A stretch of 7,903 nucleotides of DNA, taken from the NCBI GenBank assembly GCA_903840825.1, contig CAIMHL010000244.1, positions 1 to 7,903 of the forward strand. The letters are read 5' to 3'. The notes under the pieces were generated by a model. That model made no database searches and was not told the DNA's origin. It saw nothing but the letters and a program-made list of their open reading frames with translations. Below, piece after piece: positions 1 to 6,522 of this stretch (its first letter is position 1; the number at the start of each line of letters is the position of its first letter). This DNA comes from an uncultured beta proteobacterium (GTDB taxonomy: Bacteria; Pseudomonadota; Gammaproteobacteria; Burkholderiales; Burkholderiaceae_C). Both the position numbers and the translations under genes were made by a program.

Positions 1-1051
1 GGCCTAAGGTGGTGACTTTGGGTTTGAGTCGGTAGTCTTGGCGGATGGCCAGCTCAAAAACATCCCAGCCCACGTTCGGGTTGTTTCTGTATTCCCCCGG
101 CCCTGCAGTTTCAAGTTTGCCGCGCCCGACCAGCAAGTTGTTGAACGCCTTGATAAGCACCTGGCCCGGCTTGACCCGCAAAAAAATACCGCCGCCCGTG
201 CGGTCATCCACCAGCGTGTTGTTGATGAGGTAAAGCTCGTTGGGCGTGCCCCGGTAGCCCTCGGCCCCAAAGGAGATGAGGTGCGGATTTTCGGTTTGTG
301 AGCCTTGTCCAATGACGTTGCCAATGACATAGGCTAGGCCCCCACTGGCAAACTCCAGCTCGTAGCTGGCGCTGCCGCCCACCTCATCCGTCAAGCGGTT
401 GTAAAGAATATGGTTGACAGCAGCTCGGCTTTTGAGCAAATGCCCCACACGGGCGTGGTGAAAGTAACTGCCTGTGACCGTGAGCCGGGCAATTGCTCCG
501 ACATACAGGTTGTGGCTTTGGCCATCCCCGTGACCGTTGTGGCCAAACTCGCTGTGGGCAATGTCGAGCTCTGCCTGAGCGTGGTTGTTGGTCAAAATGC
601 CATTTTGGTTGTCGGTGAAGCTGCAGTCGCGCACGGTTAACTTGCCTTTTTCCAGCCGGATGGCCGCGCCATTCAGGTCGGGCACTCGGGCCCCCGAAAA
701 ATCCAGGCCTTGCACCGTCATCGCCCCACCGCGCAGCACCCAAATGCCCTTGCCTTCAGCGGCCATGCCACGGGCCATGAGCCGCACCCGGCCATTGAGG
801 GCGCGCACGGTGATGTTGTGGCGCTCCCAAACGGCCACATCGCCGGGGTAGTCACCCGCCTCTACCTCAAAGGTGTCGCCATCCACGGCGAGTGCAGCAG
901 CGGCTGACAAAGTCTTAAGCGCGTGGCTGGGCCCTACGCGCTGGACAGACTGGGCAAAGCCCACGCCCCCTTGCAGGCTCATATGTAAGAGAAGTGCCAG
1001 TAGGAAGGGGCGGCGTGAAACCGACTTGGGCAACGGGGATGCTTGGCGCAT
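1..1051 (-). CDS. Secreted right-handed parallel beta-helix protein, C-terminus cut by window edge
   Basis: An uninterrupted minus-strand frame of 350 codons runs off the left edge, so the C-terminus is missing. The N-terminus reads as a signal peptide: basic start, S-R-R-P-F-L-L at residues 12-18 (close to the Tat consensus S/T-R-R-x-F-L-K), a hydrophobic stretch to about residue 30, and likely cleavage after GFA (residue 33). The mature part opens with a conserved-looking block (VGPSHALKTLSAA, 39-51; DGDTFEVEAGDY, 57-68). It continues with short beta-rungs carrying Asn and Gly turns (DCSFTDNQNGI, SYFHHARVGH, NVIGQGS, LINNTLVDD), typical of parallel beta-helix proteins such as pectate lyases, alginate epimerases and polysaccharide lyases. 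The fold is clear but the substrate is not. Next to polysaccharide genes, a periplasmic or secreted enzyme or binder of the exported glycan is likely. The start at 1051 has no good Shine-Dalgarno site. It is preferred because it gives the complete signal peptide; ATG at 982 would remove most of it. Confidence 0.85.
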   Translation of the reverse strand, partial: MRQASPLPKSVSRRPFLLALLLHMSLQGGVGFAQSVQRVGPSHALKTLSAAAALAVDGDTFEVEAGDYPGDVAVWERHNITVRALNGRVRLMARGMAAEGKGIWVLRGGAMTVQGLDFSGARVPDLNGAAIRLEKGKLTVRDCSFTDNQNGILTNNHAQAELDIAHSEFGHNGHGDGQSHNLYVGAIARLTVTGSYFHHARVGHLLKSRAAVNHILYNRLTDEVGGSASYELEFASGGLAYVIGNVIGQGSQTENPHLISFGAEGYRGTPNELYLINNTLVDDRTGGGIFLRVKPGQVLIKAFNNLLVGRGKLETAGPGEYRNNPNVGWDVFELAIRQDYRLKPKVTTLG

Positions 1052-1256
1052 GGGGGTCAAGGTAGTGCTCAAAAAGTAGAGATGGCCAGTTTGACGCAGG
1101 GCGGGCGAAATGATCTCGCTAAATATCAACTGACTTTGTTAAAACCTAAAGGTCGTATGTTTTTTTTCCTAACTTCCACGCCCATGATGGCCGTCAACGT
1201 CACTAAGCAACTGTGATGCAAAAAATTGTTACTTTTTTGTGATGGGGATTTAGCGC
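1052..1256. promoter_or_regulatory. AT-rich divergent intergenic region between beta-helix gene and polysaccharide operon
   Basis: This 205-base gap separates two divergently read genes and must hold the start signals of both. Its right half (about 1130-1250) is clearly richer in A and T than the flanking genes. It contains a run of eight T (1160-1167), two direct copies of TGTGATG (1212-1218 and 1238-1244, 26 bases apart) and an inverted repeat CAAAAAA/TTTTTTG (1219-1225 and 1233-1239) around a 7-base loop. I found no convincing sigma-70 or sigma-54 promoter by eye. The regulatory role is inferred from position and composition only. Confidence 0.4.
1244..1248 (+). promoter_or_regulatory. Ribosome binding site of the 31-residue membrane protein
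   Basis: GGGGA lies 8 bases before the ATG at 1257. An in-frame TAG at 1251-1253 rules out any earlier start, so this site and the ATG fix the small gene's beginning. The match to the Shine-Dalgarno consensus is moderate. Confidence 0.4.
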
Positions 1257-1352
1257 ATGGAAATACTACTGTTCTTGGCGGACTTGGCCGCCATGGTGGT
1301 CTTGGTGTGGGGCAGTCTACGCAAAGAAAAGGCATTAGAAAAAAATGCGTGA
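1257..1352 (+). CDS. Small single-span membrane protein (31 residues), overlaps the ligase gene
   Basis: ATG at 1257 opens a 31-codon frame ending in TGA at 1350-1352. The product begins MEILLFLADLAAMVVLVWG (one hydrophobic helix, residues 3-19) and ends in a charged tail with R22, K23, K25 and K29. By the positive-inside rule the tail would face the cytoplasm. A plausible ribosome site precedes it and an in-frame stop lies just upstream. Its last 8 bases overlap the start of the O-antigen-ligase-like gene, a geometry typical of translational coupling. I do not recognise a family. It may be a small partner of the ligase or a leader whose translation opens the ligase start. A chance frame is possible, but the clean hydrophobic-plus-basic layout and the overlap argue for a real gene. 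Confidence 0.6.
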   Translation: MEILLFLADLAAMVVLVWGSLRKEKALEKNA

Positions 1353-2661
1353 TTTCGCACTTTTGTTAGGTTTTATCGCCCTGCTTCTGCCAGTATTCAG
1401 ATATCCACATGTCGGTGCTTTGGTGTGGTGTTGGACGGCATTGATCGTACCGAATAACTTTGTATATGGCTTCATGAGTGATGTACCGCTCAATAAAATC
1501 ACCGCCTTGCTCACCTTGTTCGCTTGGGCAATGTCAAGGCAGTCAAGAAGTCTCCCGAGGTCAAGCACGCTGCTGCTCTTGGGCTTGTTTGGGTTGCTGG
1601 GCACGGTGTCCTCTTTTACCGGTATTGCAAATTCTGACGTGAGTCAAAACGAGTGGGAGAAGTTTGCAAAGATTCTCGTGTTCACTTTTGTCATTGCCGG
1701 TCTAATCAACAGCAAAGAGCGCATCAACGCTTTGCTGGTCGCTATCTTTCTATCACTGGGGTTTCACGGTGTGTGGGAAGGCGCCAAATTTGTCGCCACA
1801 GCCGGGGGCTACCACATTTGGGGCCCTGCTGGGTCCATTTTGGGCGACAACAACCACTTTGCGCTCGGCATGGTGGCCTTTCTCCCCATCGTTTTGTACC
1901 TCTACAAGCAGAGCCAAAGCAAGTGGGTCAAGTTGGTGTACATCGGCTCAAGCCTGCTGGTCTTGGCAGCGATCATGGGGACGTACTCACGCGGCGGCTT
2001 GATTGGTATTGCCGCGGTGGGTCTGTATGCCATGTTCAGCATCCGAAGTAAGTTTGTTTATGTCGGACTTGCCGCGCCCTTGGTGCTGGGCGCATCCTAC
2101 TTTGCCCCCGATAGGTGGTCAGACCGGATGGACACCATCGCCAGCGCCAATCAACTCGACTCGTTCATGGGCCGCATCATTGCCTGGAAGCAAAGCACTT
2201 TGATTGCGCTGGACCATCCATTTTTTGGCGGTGGGTTTCATGCAGTTCAAAATTTTGAGGTCTGGACCTATTACGCACGCTGGTTTGACAGGCTCTCATT
2301 CATTCCCACCTCAATGCCCAATCCTTTGGCGCCCCATGCGGCGCACAGCATCTATTTTCAAGTCTTGGGTGATTTGGGATTTTTAGGCCTGTTGCTCTAC
2401 ATCGCTATTTTGGTCAGCAGCTGGCGTAGCGCAAGTGCTGTGGTGAAAGCCGCCCGAGACAGTCCGCAGTGGCGATGGGCGGGTGACTTGGCCAGCAGCC
2501 TTAAATACAGTTTGGTCGCTTATGTGGTGTCGGGGGCTGCACTCAGCATGGCCTATTTTGATTTTATGTACATGCTTTTCGCGATGTTGGTGGTGTTGCG
2601 TCATCTGGTGGTGAAACCCGTAAAGACAGTGTCTTGGGCAGATAAAAACCTTGCCCGATGA
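1345..2661 (+). CDS. O-antigen ligase/polymerase-like membrane protein, exosortase A-associated type
   Basis: The 438-residue product is strongly hydrophobic, with about 10-12 predicted membrane spans, and fits the Wzy/WaaL (Wzy_C) superfamily, which joins undecaprenyl-linked glycan repeats or transfers them to an acceptor at the periplasmic face. Visible signs are GDNNHFAL (167-174), YSRGG (214-218), GRIIAW (276-281), HPFFGGG (291-297) and the periplasmic-loop block with H334-S-I-Y followed by LGDLGFLGL (341-349). The invariant-type Arg (R216, R277) and His (H334) match the positions expected in this family. The N-terminus (MRDFALLLGF, then the PHVGALVW and VPNNFVYGF regions) and the GDNN block resemble the putative O-glycosylation ligases of exosortase A / PEP-CTERM clusters (TIGR03097-like); this is from memory, not a search. 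The length is normal for that group. The start overlaps the small upstream gene by 8 bases, and AAAAGG at 1327-1332 lies rather far from the ATG, so coupling is likely. Wzy polymerase and WaaL ligase roles cannot be told apart from sequence. Confidence 0.85.
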   Translation: MRDFALLLGFIALLLPVFRYPHVGALVWCWTALIVPNNFVYGFMSDVPLNKITALLTLFAWAMSRQSRSLPRSSTLLLLGLFGLLGTVSSFTGIANSDVSQNEWEKFAKILVFTFVIAGLINSKERINALLVAIFLSLGFHGVWEGAKFVATAGGYHIWGPAGSILGDNNHFALGMVAFLPIVLYLYKQSQSKWVKLVYIGSSLLVLAAIMGTYSRGGLIGIAAVGLYAMFSIRSKFVYVGLAAPLVLGASYFAPDRWSDRMDTIASANQLDSFMGRIIAWKQSTLIALDHPFFGGGFHAVQNFEVWTYYARWFDRLSFIPTSMPNPLAPHAAHSIYFQVLGDLGFLGLLLYIAILVSSWRSASAVVKAARDSPQWRWAGDLASSLKYSLVAYVVSGAALSMAYFDFMYMLFAMLVVLRHLVVKPVKTVSWADKNLAR

Positions 2662-3755
2662 GTAGGTTAGACCAAGAACTTCTGGCCGAAACACTCAGCC
2701 GCGTCGCCAATCGGGTGAAGGGGCTGCTCATCCTGGTGGTTGTACTTGACCACAACGATTGGTTCAGGCAGTTGGCCCCGCACGTATTCGGACCCTTGAC
2801 ATTTCATGTGCTCGGTTTCTTTCTGTTGGCGTTTTCTTTTTCTGAAAAATCGCTAACGCTAGACTTTATCGCTTCTCGAATGGCGCGCTATCTGGTGCCA
2901 TTTTGGTGGGCTTTGGCACTGAGCTCAATGGCTACCAGCCTGATACTGAAATCTGATATGAGCCTACTTTTAGCAATTGAAAACTTCTTGGTTGCAGCCG
3001 TAGTGGGGAGCGCAAGCTTGACTAAAACATCGGCTGGTTTGTACATGCTCTGGTTTTTACCTTGTCTTTTTGGGCTGATCTGTTTGTTGGCAGGGGCCGA
3101 TTCATGGACTCGCAAGTATGTTCCAACAGCGTTGTACAGCTTAGCGCTTGCGGGTCACCTCGCCATACCTTTTATAAAAGGTGTGTGGGTGGCATGGGTT
3201 CCGTTTGGGTTGCTTGTCGCAGCTTATGTGTTTTTTTTGGGTCTGGTTTGGCGCCAGTGCTTGAGTTTTCGCTGGGCGCCTATTTGGGGTCCATTAGCGC
3301 TTGCTTGTTTCGCTGTTTGTTATGGATATTTGGTGGTGAATAAGGTGCATATTGAGCTGGGCACGTTAGAGCTCAGTGCCTTGCAGAACCCCAGTACTTG
3401 GATGCTCCATTTTTTAAGCGTTTTCAGCGCCCTGCTGGCTCTGGTGTGGTTAGCAGACGGCTTCAAGCCACGGGGCTGGCTTGAGCGTATCGGTGAAAAA
3501 TCGATGTTGGTTTACTTGATCCACCCCTTAAGCTACTTGGTCTTGACCAAGCTATGGGTGTCCCCTGGGCAAGCTGCGTCCAGCAGCATCATGCTTTTTT
3601 TTCATGCTTGTGCCACCACCGCTCTGGCTGTGGCTTCGGCCTATGGCTTGTCTTTTTTGCTTAGCCGTTCTGAAGTTTTTTCATGTTGGGTCACGCCTTC
3701 AACATGGCGTCAATGGCCACCGTTGAGCTACTTTCGCAAAGCAAGGGCGGCATGA
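2658..3755 (+). CDS. Membrane acyltransferase, family 3 (O-acyltransferase)
   Basis: The 365-residue polytopic protein (about 10 membrane spans) looks like the acyltransferase 3 family (OafA/WecH/NodX type), which transfers acetyl or other acyl groups to sugar hydroxyls at the membrane. Features seen are KGLLILVVVLDHN (21-33), with H32 as the candidate catalytic histidine of the first span; SRMARYLVPFWW (73-84), matching the family's R-x-x-R stretch; LWFLPCLF (131-138); and IGEKSMLVYLIHP (278-290) near the C-terminus. The usual Gly before the first His is Asp here (D31), a mild departure. The start ATG overlaps the ligase stop as ATGA and has no clear ribosome site, implying coupling to the ligase. 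Two runs of eight T lie inside the gene (3231-3238 and 3595-3602). Its position suggests O-acylation of the same polysaccharide. The acyl group and target sugar cannot be told. Confidence 0.83.
   Translation: MSRLDQELLAETLSRVANRVKGLLILVVVLDHNDWFRQLAPHVFGPLTFHVLGFFLLAFSFSEKSLTLDFIASRMARYLVPFWWALALSSMATSLILKSDMSLLLAIENFLVAAVVGSASLTKTSAGLYMLWFLPCLFGLICLLAGADSWTRKYVPTALYSLALAGHLAIPFIKGVWVAWVPFGLLVAAYVFFLGLVWRQCLSFRWAPIWGPLALACFAVCYGYLVVNKVHIELGTLELSALQNPSTWMLHFLSVFSALLALVWLADGFKPRGWLERIGEKSMLVYLIHPLSYLVLTKLWVSPGQAASSSIMLFFHACATTALAVASAYGLSFLLSRSEVFSCWVTPSTWRQWPPLSYFRKARAA
3743..3747 (+). promoter_or_regulatory. Ribosome binding site deciding the glycosyltransferase start
   Basis: AAGGG lies 4 bases before ATG 3752 and 7 bases before ATG 3755. 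It supports starting the glycosyltransferase at this double ATG rather than at the earlier in-frame ATG 3683, which lies deep within the acyltransferase gene. Spacing slightly favours 3755. Confidence 0.5.
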
Positions 3756-4987
3756 TGAAAAAAATTCTGATGGTTGCCTTTCACTTCCCCCCCTTTTCCG
3801 GCAGCAGTGGCGTGCAGCGCACCCTGCGCTTTGTGCAGCACTTTCCTGCTTTGGGCTGGCAGCCGCTAGTGCTCAGTGCCCAGGCGCTGGCTTTTGAGAA
3901 AATATCCCCTGATCTTCTGAGCGAGGTGCCCGAGAGTGTGCTTGTGGAGCGTGCCTTTGCCCTCGATACGGCACGTCACCTTCAGCTCAAGGGCCGCTAC
4001 CTGGGTTGGATGGCCCGACCGGATCGCTGGGTCAGTTGGCAGTTCGACGCGGTCAGGCGGGGACTTCAATTAATCAAGGTGCACCAGCCGGACGTCATTT
4101 GGTCAACTTACCCTATCGCCAGTGCGCACGCGATTGCATCCGTTTTGCAGCAAAAAACCAAGCTCCCTTGGGTGGCCGATTTTCGTGACCCCATGGCGCA
4201 AGACGGCTATCCAAGCGATCCTAAAACATGGCAGTGCTATCAAGCGATTGAGGCCGATGCCGCCTCGCGGGCCAAGGCTTGTGTGTTCACCACGCCAGGT
4301 GCAACGCGCATGTACCAAGCACGTTACCCATTGGCGGCGAGTCGGATGCGGGTGGTTGAAAACGGCTATGACGAAGAGAGTTTTGCCCTCAGGCCTGCGC
4401 CAAAGCCAGTGCTGTCCCCAAACCCATTCATCTTGCTGCACAGTGGCTTGGTTTATCCTTCAGAACGCGATCCAACCCAATTGTTCGAGGCGCTCAGTCA
4501 ACTCCAGCGTTCAGGTGAGTTGAACCCTTCGTCGTTCAGGCTGCGGTTCAGAGCTTCAGGACATGAGGCTATGTTGCGCAGCCTGGGGGTGCAGTATGGT
4601 GTCTCTGAATTGTTTGAACTCATGCCCCCAATCGCTTACCGAGCCGCCCTTGAAGAAATGATGGCGGTGAATGCTTTGCTCGTTATGCAGGCCAGCAATT
4701 GCAATGCTCAAATACCTGCAAAAATCTATGAGTACCTCAGAGCAAGAAAGCCAATTTTAGGGCTCACCGACCCGAATGGCGATACGGCCTGGGTGCTTAA
4801 AAATGCTGGCATCAACACCCAAGCCAGACTGGATTCAAGGGCGGAAATTGTCAATCAGTTGTCATTGCTGTTAGAGCAATATCGCAGGGGGTACTCCGAG
4901 CTTCCACACGCTCACGCAGTGCACCAAGCCTCGCGTCATGAGCGCTCAGCTGCGATGGTGTTAGTGCTTAATGAAATGCTTCGGTAA
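3752..4987 (+). CDS. Glycosyltransferase, GT4-like (GT-B fold)
   Basis: The 411-residue cytoplasmic protein looks like a retaining GT-B enzyme that adds a sugar from a nucleotide donor to a lipid-linked intermediate. The N-terminal acceptor domain opens with KKILMVAFHFPPFSGSSGVQ (3-22), whose PP and GG-like loop followed by VQR is typical of GT4 relatives. The hinge-side block VADFRDP (141-147) and VVENGYDEESF (201-211) are classic for the group. In the donor domain, LLHSGLVYP (228-236) and IPAKIYEYLRARKPIL (321-336) carry the E-x(7)-E-like nucleotide-sugar region in relaxed form (E327 is seen). The start was set at the double ATG 3752/3755, where ATGA overlaps the acyltransferase stop and AAGGG lies just upstream; MLGHAF at 3683 would add 23 residues with no homology signal. 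The gene ends the plus-strand operon and overlaps the opposing deacetylase by 27 bases. Donor and linkage are unknown. Confidence 0.85.
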   Translation: MMKKILMVAFHFPPFSGSSGVQRTLRFVQHFPALGWQPLVLSAQALAFEKISPDLLSEVPESVLVERAFALDTARHLQLKGRYLGWMARPDRWVSWQFDAVRRGLQLIKVHQPDVIWSTYPIASAHAIASVLQQKTKLPWVADFRDPMAQDGYPSDPKTWQCYQAIEADAASRAKACVFTTPGATRMYQARYPLAASRMRVVENGYDEESFALRPAPKPVLSPNPFILLHSGLVYPSERDPTQLFEALSQLQRSGELNPSSFRLRFRASGHEAMLRSLGVQYGVSELFELMPPIAYRAALEEMMAVNALLVMQASNCNAQIPAKIYEYLRARKPILGLTDPNGDTAWVLKNAGINTQARLDSRAEIVNQLSLLLEQYRRGYSELPHAHAVHQASRHERSAAMVLVLNEMLR

Positions 4988-6520
4988 TGCTCCTTTCGGT
5001 TCGTCTGCGGGTGTCAAGTACGCTGCAAGGTCTGAGAGCGAAGGGGTGATGAGGAGGGGTCTAGTGGCGCTTAGGCATTTAAAAGCAAGCTGCATCATGC
5101 GCGAGCTTGGATAGGCCTCGCTACGCACCATAACGAGTGGCTGCCCTAGCCGAGTCAAGACTTTAGCCAACAGCAGAAGTGTCCCGACTGAGCGTTTAAA
5201 AAAGTACTCAACCACCACAAGTTGGCTCTTTAATTTTTTTTTCACTTGTGGGTTTTCAGAAATTAAATGGACGCGTATTTTTTTGAAAGGAAATAGTGTG
5301 CCGAGGGCCTGCGTAAATTCTGGCACGGCGCCCACAATGCCTGAGGGTAGTACCATAACCGTGAGGGATTGTTGAGGGGGCAGTGCCCTAAAAAATGTGT
5401 GTGCAACGGCTTTAAAGTGCAGAGCGTCATCCCGATTAACTGACAGCGCGAGTTCATCTGGAATATAAAAATCTCTTGGCAGTCCGTAGCTTCGCTCGCC
5501 CGCACTGGCAAAGCCTGCATGCTGCGCCACCTCAAAGGCTGCTTGTTGCAGCCGTGGCGCCATCATTGGCAATTTGAATTGCGAGGCAAATACGCCAACC
5601 GCTTGAATTTTGAGGGCCATGAGGTCTGAAATATCTTCAGATATGACCTGCAGCGGGCTGCCTACCGCCTCAAATGCTTTGACCACTTGCAAGGCATGTG
5701 CGGGTCGGCTGTAGGGCAGGTCTTCATAAAGTCGGCACTTGAGCGAGCTTTTTAAGCCTTGCGTTTCTGACAGCATGTGCAGACAAGCGGCACGGGTTGT
5801 TCGGTGGTCAACGTGGTTGCCAAGTCCCATGGGAATCCAAACTTCATCGGGGTTGAGGCGCTGAAGTGATTGGGCCAATACATGGGCGATGTGCTTGACA
5901 ACATGGGGTACAGGGTGGGTGCTGATAAAACCATGGCTTGCACGAATATCGTCTGCTAGGAAAGTTTGCGACCATTCAGGGGCTGCTTGCATGCGCAGCG
6001 GCGCATCGGTCAACCCAAGGCTCACAAACTGGGCGCCCAGTTTGGCTGCGGCAAGCGTAGATTCTTCAAACCTCAATTGGGTGATGGCATCGGCATCCAA
6101 AAAAGCACGTTTACTTTCCATGTACGAGGTGTAGTTGGAAACCCCAAACACACAAAGAATAGTGATGTGGCAGCTGCCTTGGCGTCGCAGTAGTTGCCCT
6201 CCTACGCTCAGCGCGGCATCATCCATATGAGGCTCGATCACGACGAGGTGGTGCTGTGGCCTTGGCGGCAATGGCGCGAGAATATCAGCCCACCCTACAT
6301 CCACCATGGCGGCAAGTGTTGAATGGTTTTCTGCAGCGATATCGCTATATGGTATGCCTGTCGGCGTGTTCTTCAGTTGTTCAAGGAATAGCTTCTCATG
6401 CGCGGAGAAGCGTTTCAAGGGCCGCTGGGAGGCTAGAAAGAAAAGATCATGGCCTCGCAAATGGTAGTGCGGCCGAATTTTCACCATTGAATTATTAGAA
6501 GCTGCAGGTGTCTTGGTCAT
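4961..6520 (-). CDS. PIG-L family (LmbE-like) deacetylase with extra N- and C-terminal domains
   Basis: The 519-residue protein has a central PIG-L/LmbE domain (about 90-350), zinc hydrolases that remove N-acetyl groups from amino sugars. The metal and catalytic motif is H98-M-D-D101 (variant of HPDD), and the second motif is GNHVDHR (234-240) with H236 and H239. YEDLPY (265-270) and KIQAVGVFASQF (304-315) are also typical of the family. Family members are usually 220-300 residues. Here about 85 residues precede the domain (VKIRPHYHLRGHDLFFL, then a helical AHEKLFLEQL part), which could be a small winged-helix or PqqD-like fold. About 150 residues follow it (380-505), alternating strand and helix like a Rossmann-type domain that I do not recognise. 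The start at 6520 is backed by GAGAGG at 6530-6535. The stop of the upstream GT2 gene lies 2 bases before it. A run of nine A on the coding strand lies at 5242-5234. The likely substrate is a GlcNAc-like residue of the polysaccharide precursor (inference). Confidence 0.85.
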   Translation of the reverse strand: MTKTPAASNNSMVKIRPHYHLRGHDLFFLASQRPLKRFSAHEKLFLEQLKNTPTGIPYSDIAAENHSTLAAMVDVGWADILAPLPPRPQHHLVVIEPHMDDAALSVGGQLLRRQGSCHITILCVFGVSNYTSYMESKRAFLDADAITQLRFEESTLAAAKLGAQFVSLGLTDAPLRMQAAPEWSQTFLADDIRASHGFISTHPVPHVVKHIAHVLAQSLQRLNPDEVWIPMGLGNHVDHRTTRAACLHMLSETQGLKSSLKCRLYEDLPYSRPAHALQVVKAFEAVGSPLQVISEDISDLMALKIQAVGVFASQFKLPMMAPRLQQAAFEVAQHAGFASAGERSYGLPRDFYIPDELALSVNRDDALHFKAVAHTFFRALPPQQSLTVMVLPSGIVGAVPEFTQALGTLFPFKKIRVHLISENPQVKKKLKSQLVVVEYFFKRSVGTLLLLAKVLTRLGQPLVMVRSEAYPSSRMMQLAFKCLSATRPLLITPSLSDLAAYLTPADEPKGALPKHFIKH

Positions 6521-6522
6521 CT

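Noticed and set aside
38..1079. Several plus-strand open frames opposite the beta-helix gene
   Set aside because: They are short, overlapping, compositionally odd, and lie antisense to a continuous minus-strand frame with a clear signal peptide and beta-helix pattern.
1060..1165. Minus-strand promoter for the beta-helix gene (TTTAGG, 17 bases, GATATT)
   Set aside because: Only 3 and 4 of 6 consensus bases match; too weak to list.
1146..1167. Intrinsic terminator (ACCT/AGGT stem followed by T run)
   Set aside because: The stem is only 4 base pairs, sits 6 bases from the T run and no gene ends nearby.
1339..1352. Possible programmed frameshift joining the small membrane protein to the ligase at a run of seven A
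   Set aside because: The A AAA AAT heptamer would favour a -1 shift, which leads to the third frame; the ligase lies in the +1 frame. Simple overlap with coupled starts explains the layout better.
3683..3751. Longer N-terminus for the GT4 protein starting at ATG 3683
   Set aside because: It would overlap the acyltransferase by over 70 bases, adds residues with no family signal, and a ribosome site sits just before the double ATG at 3752/3755.
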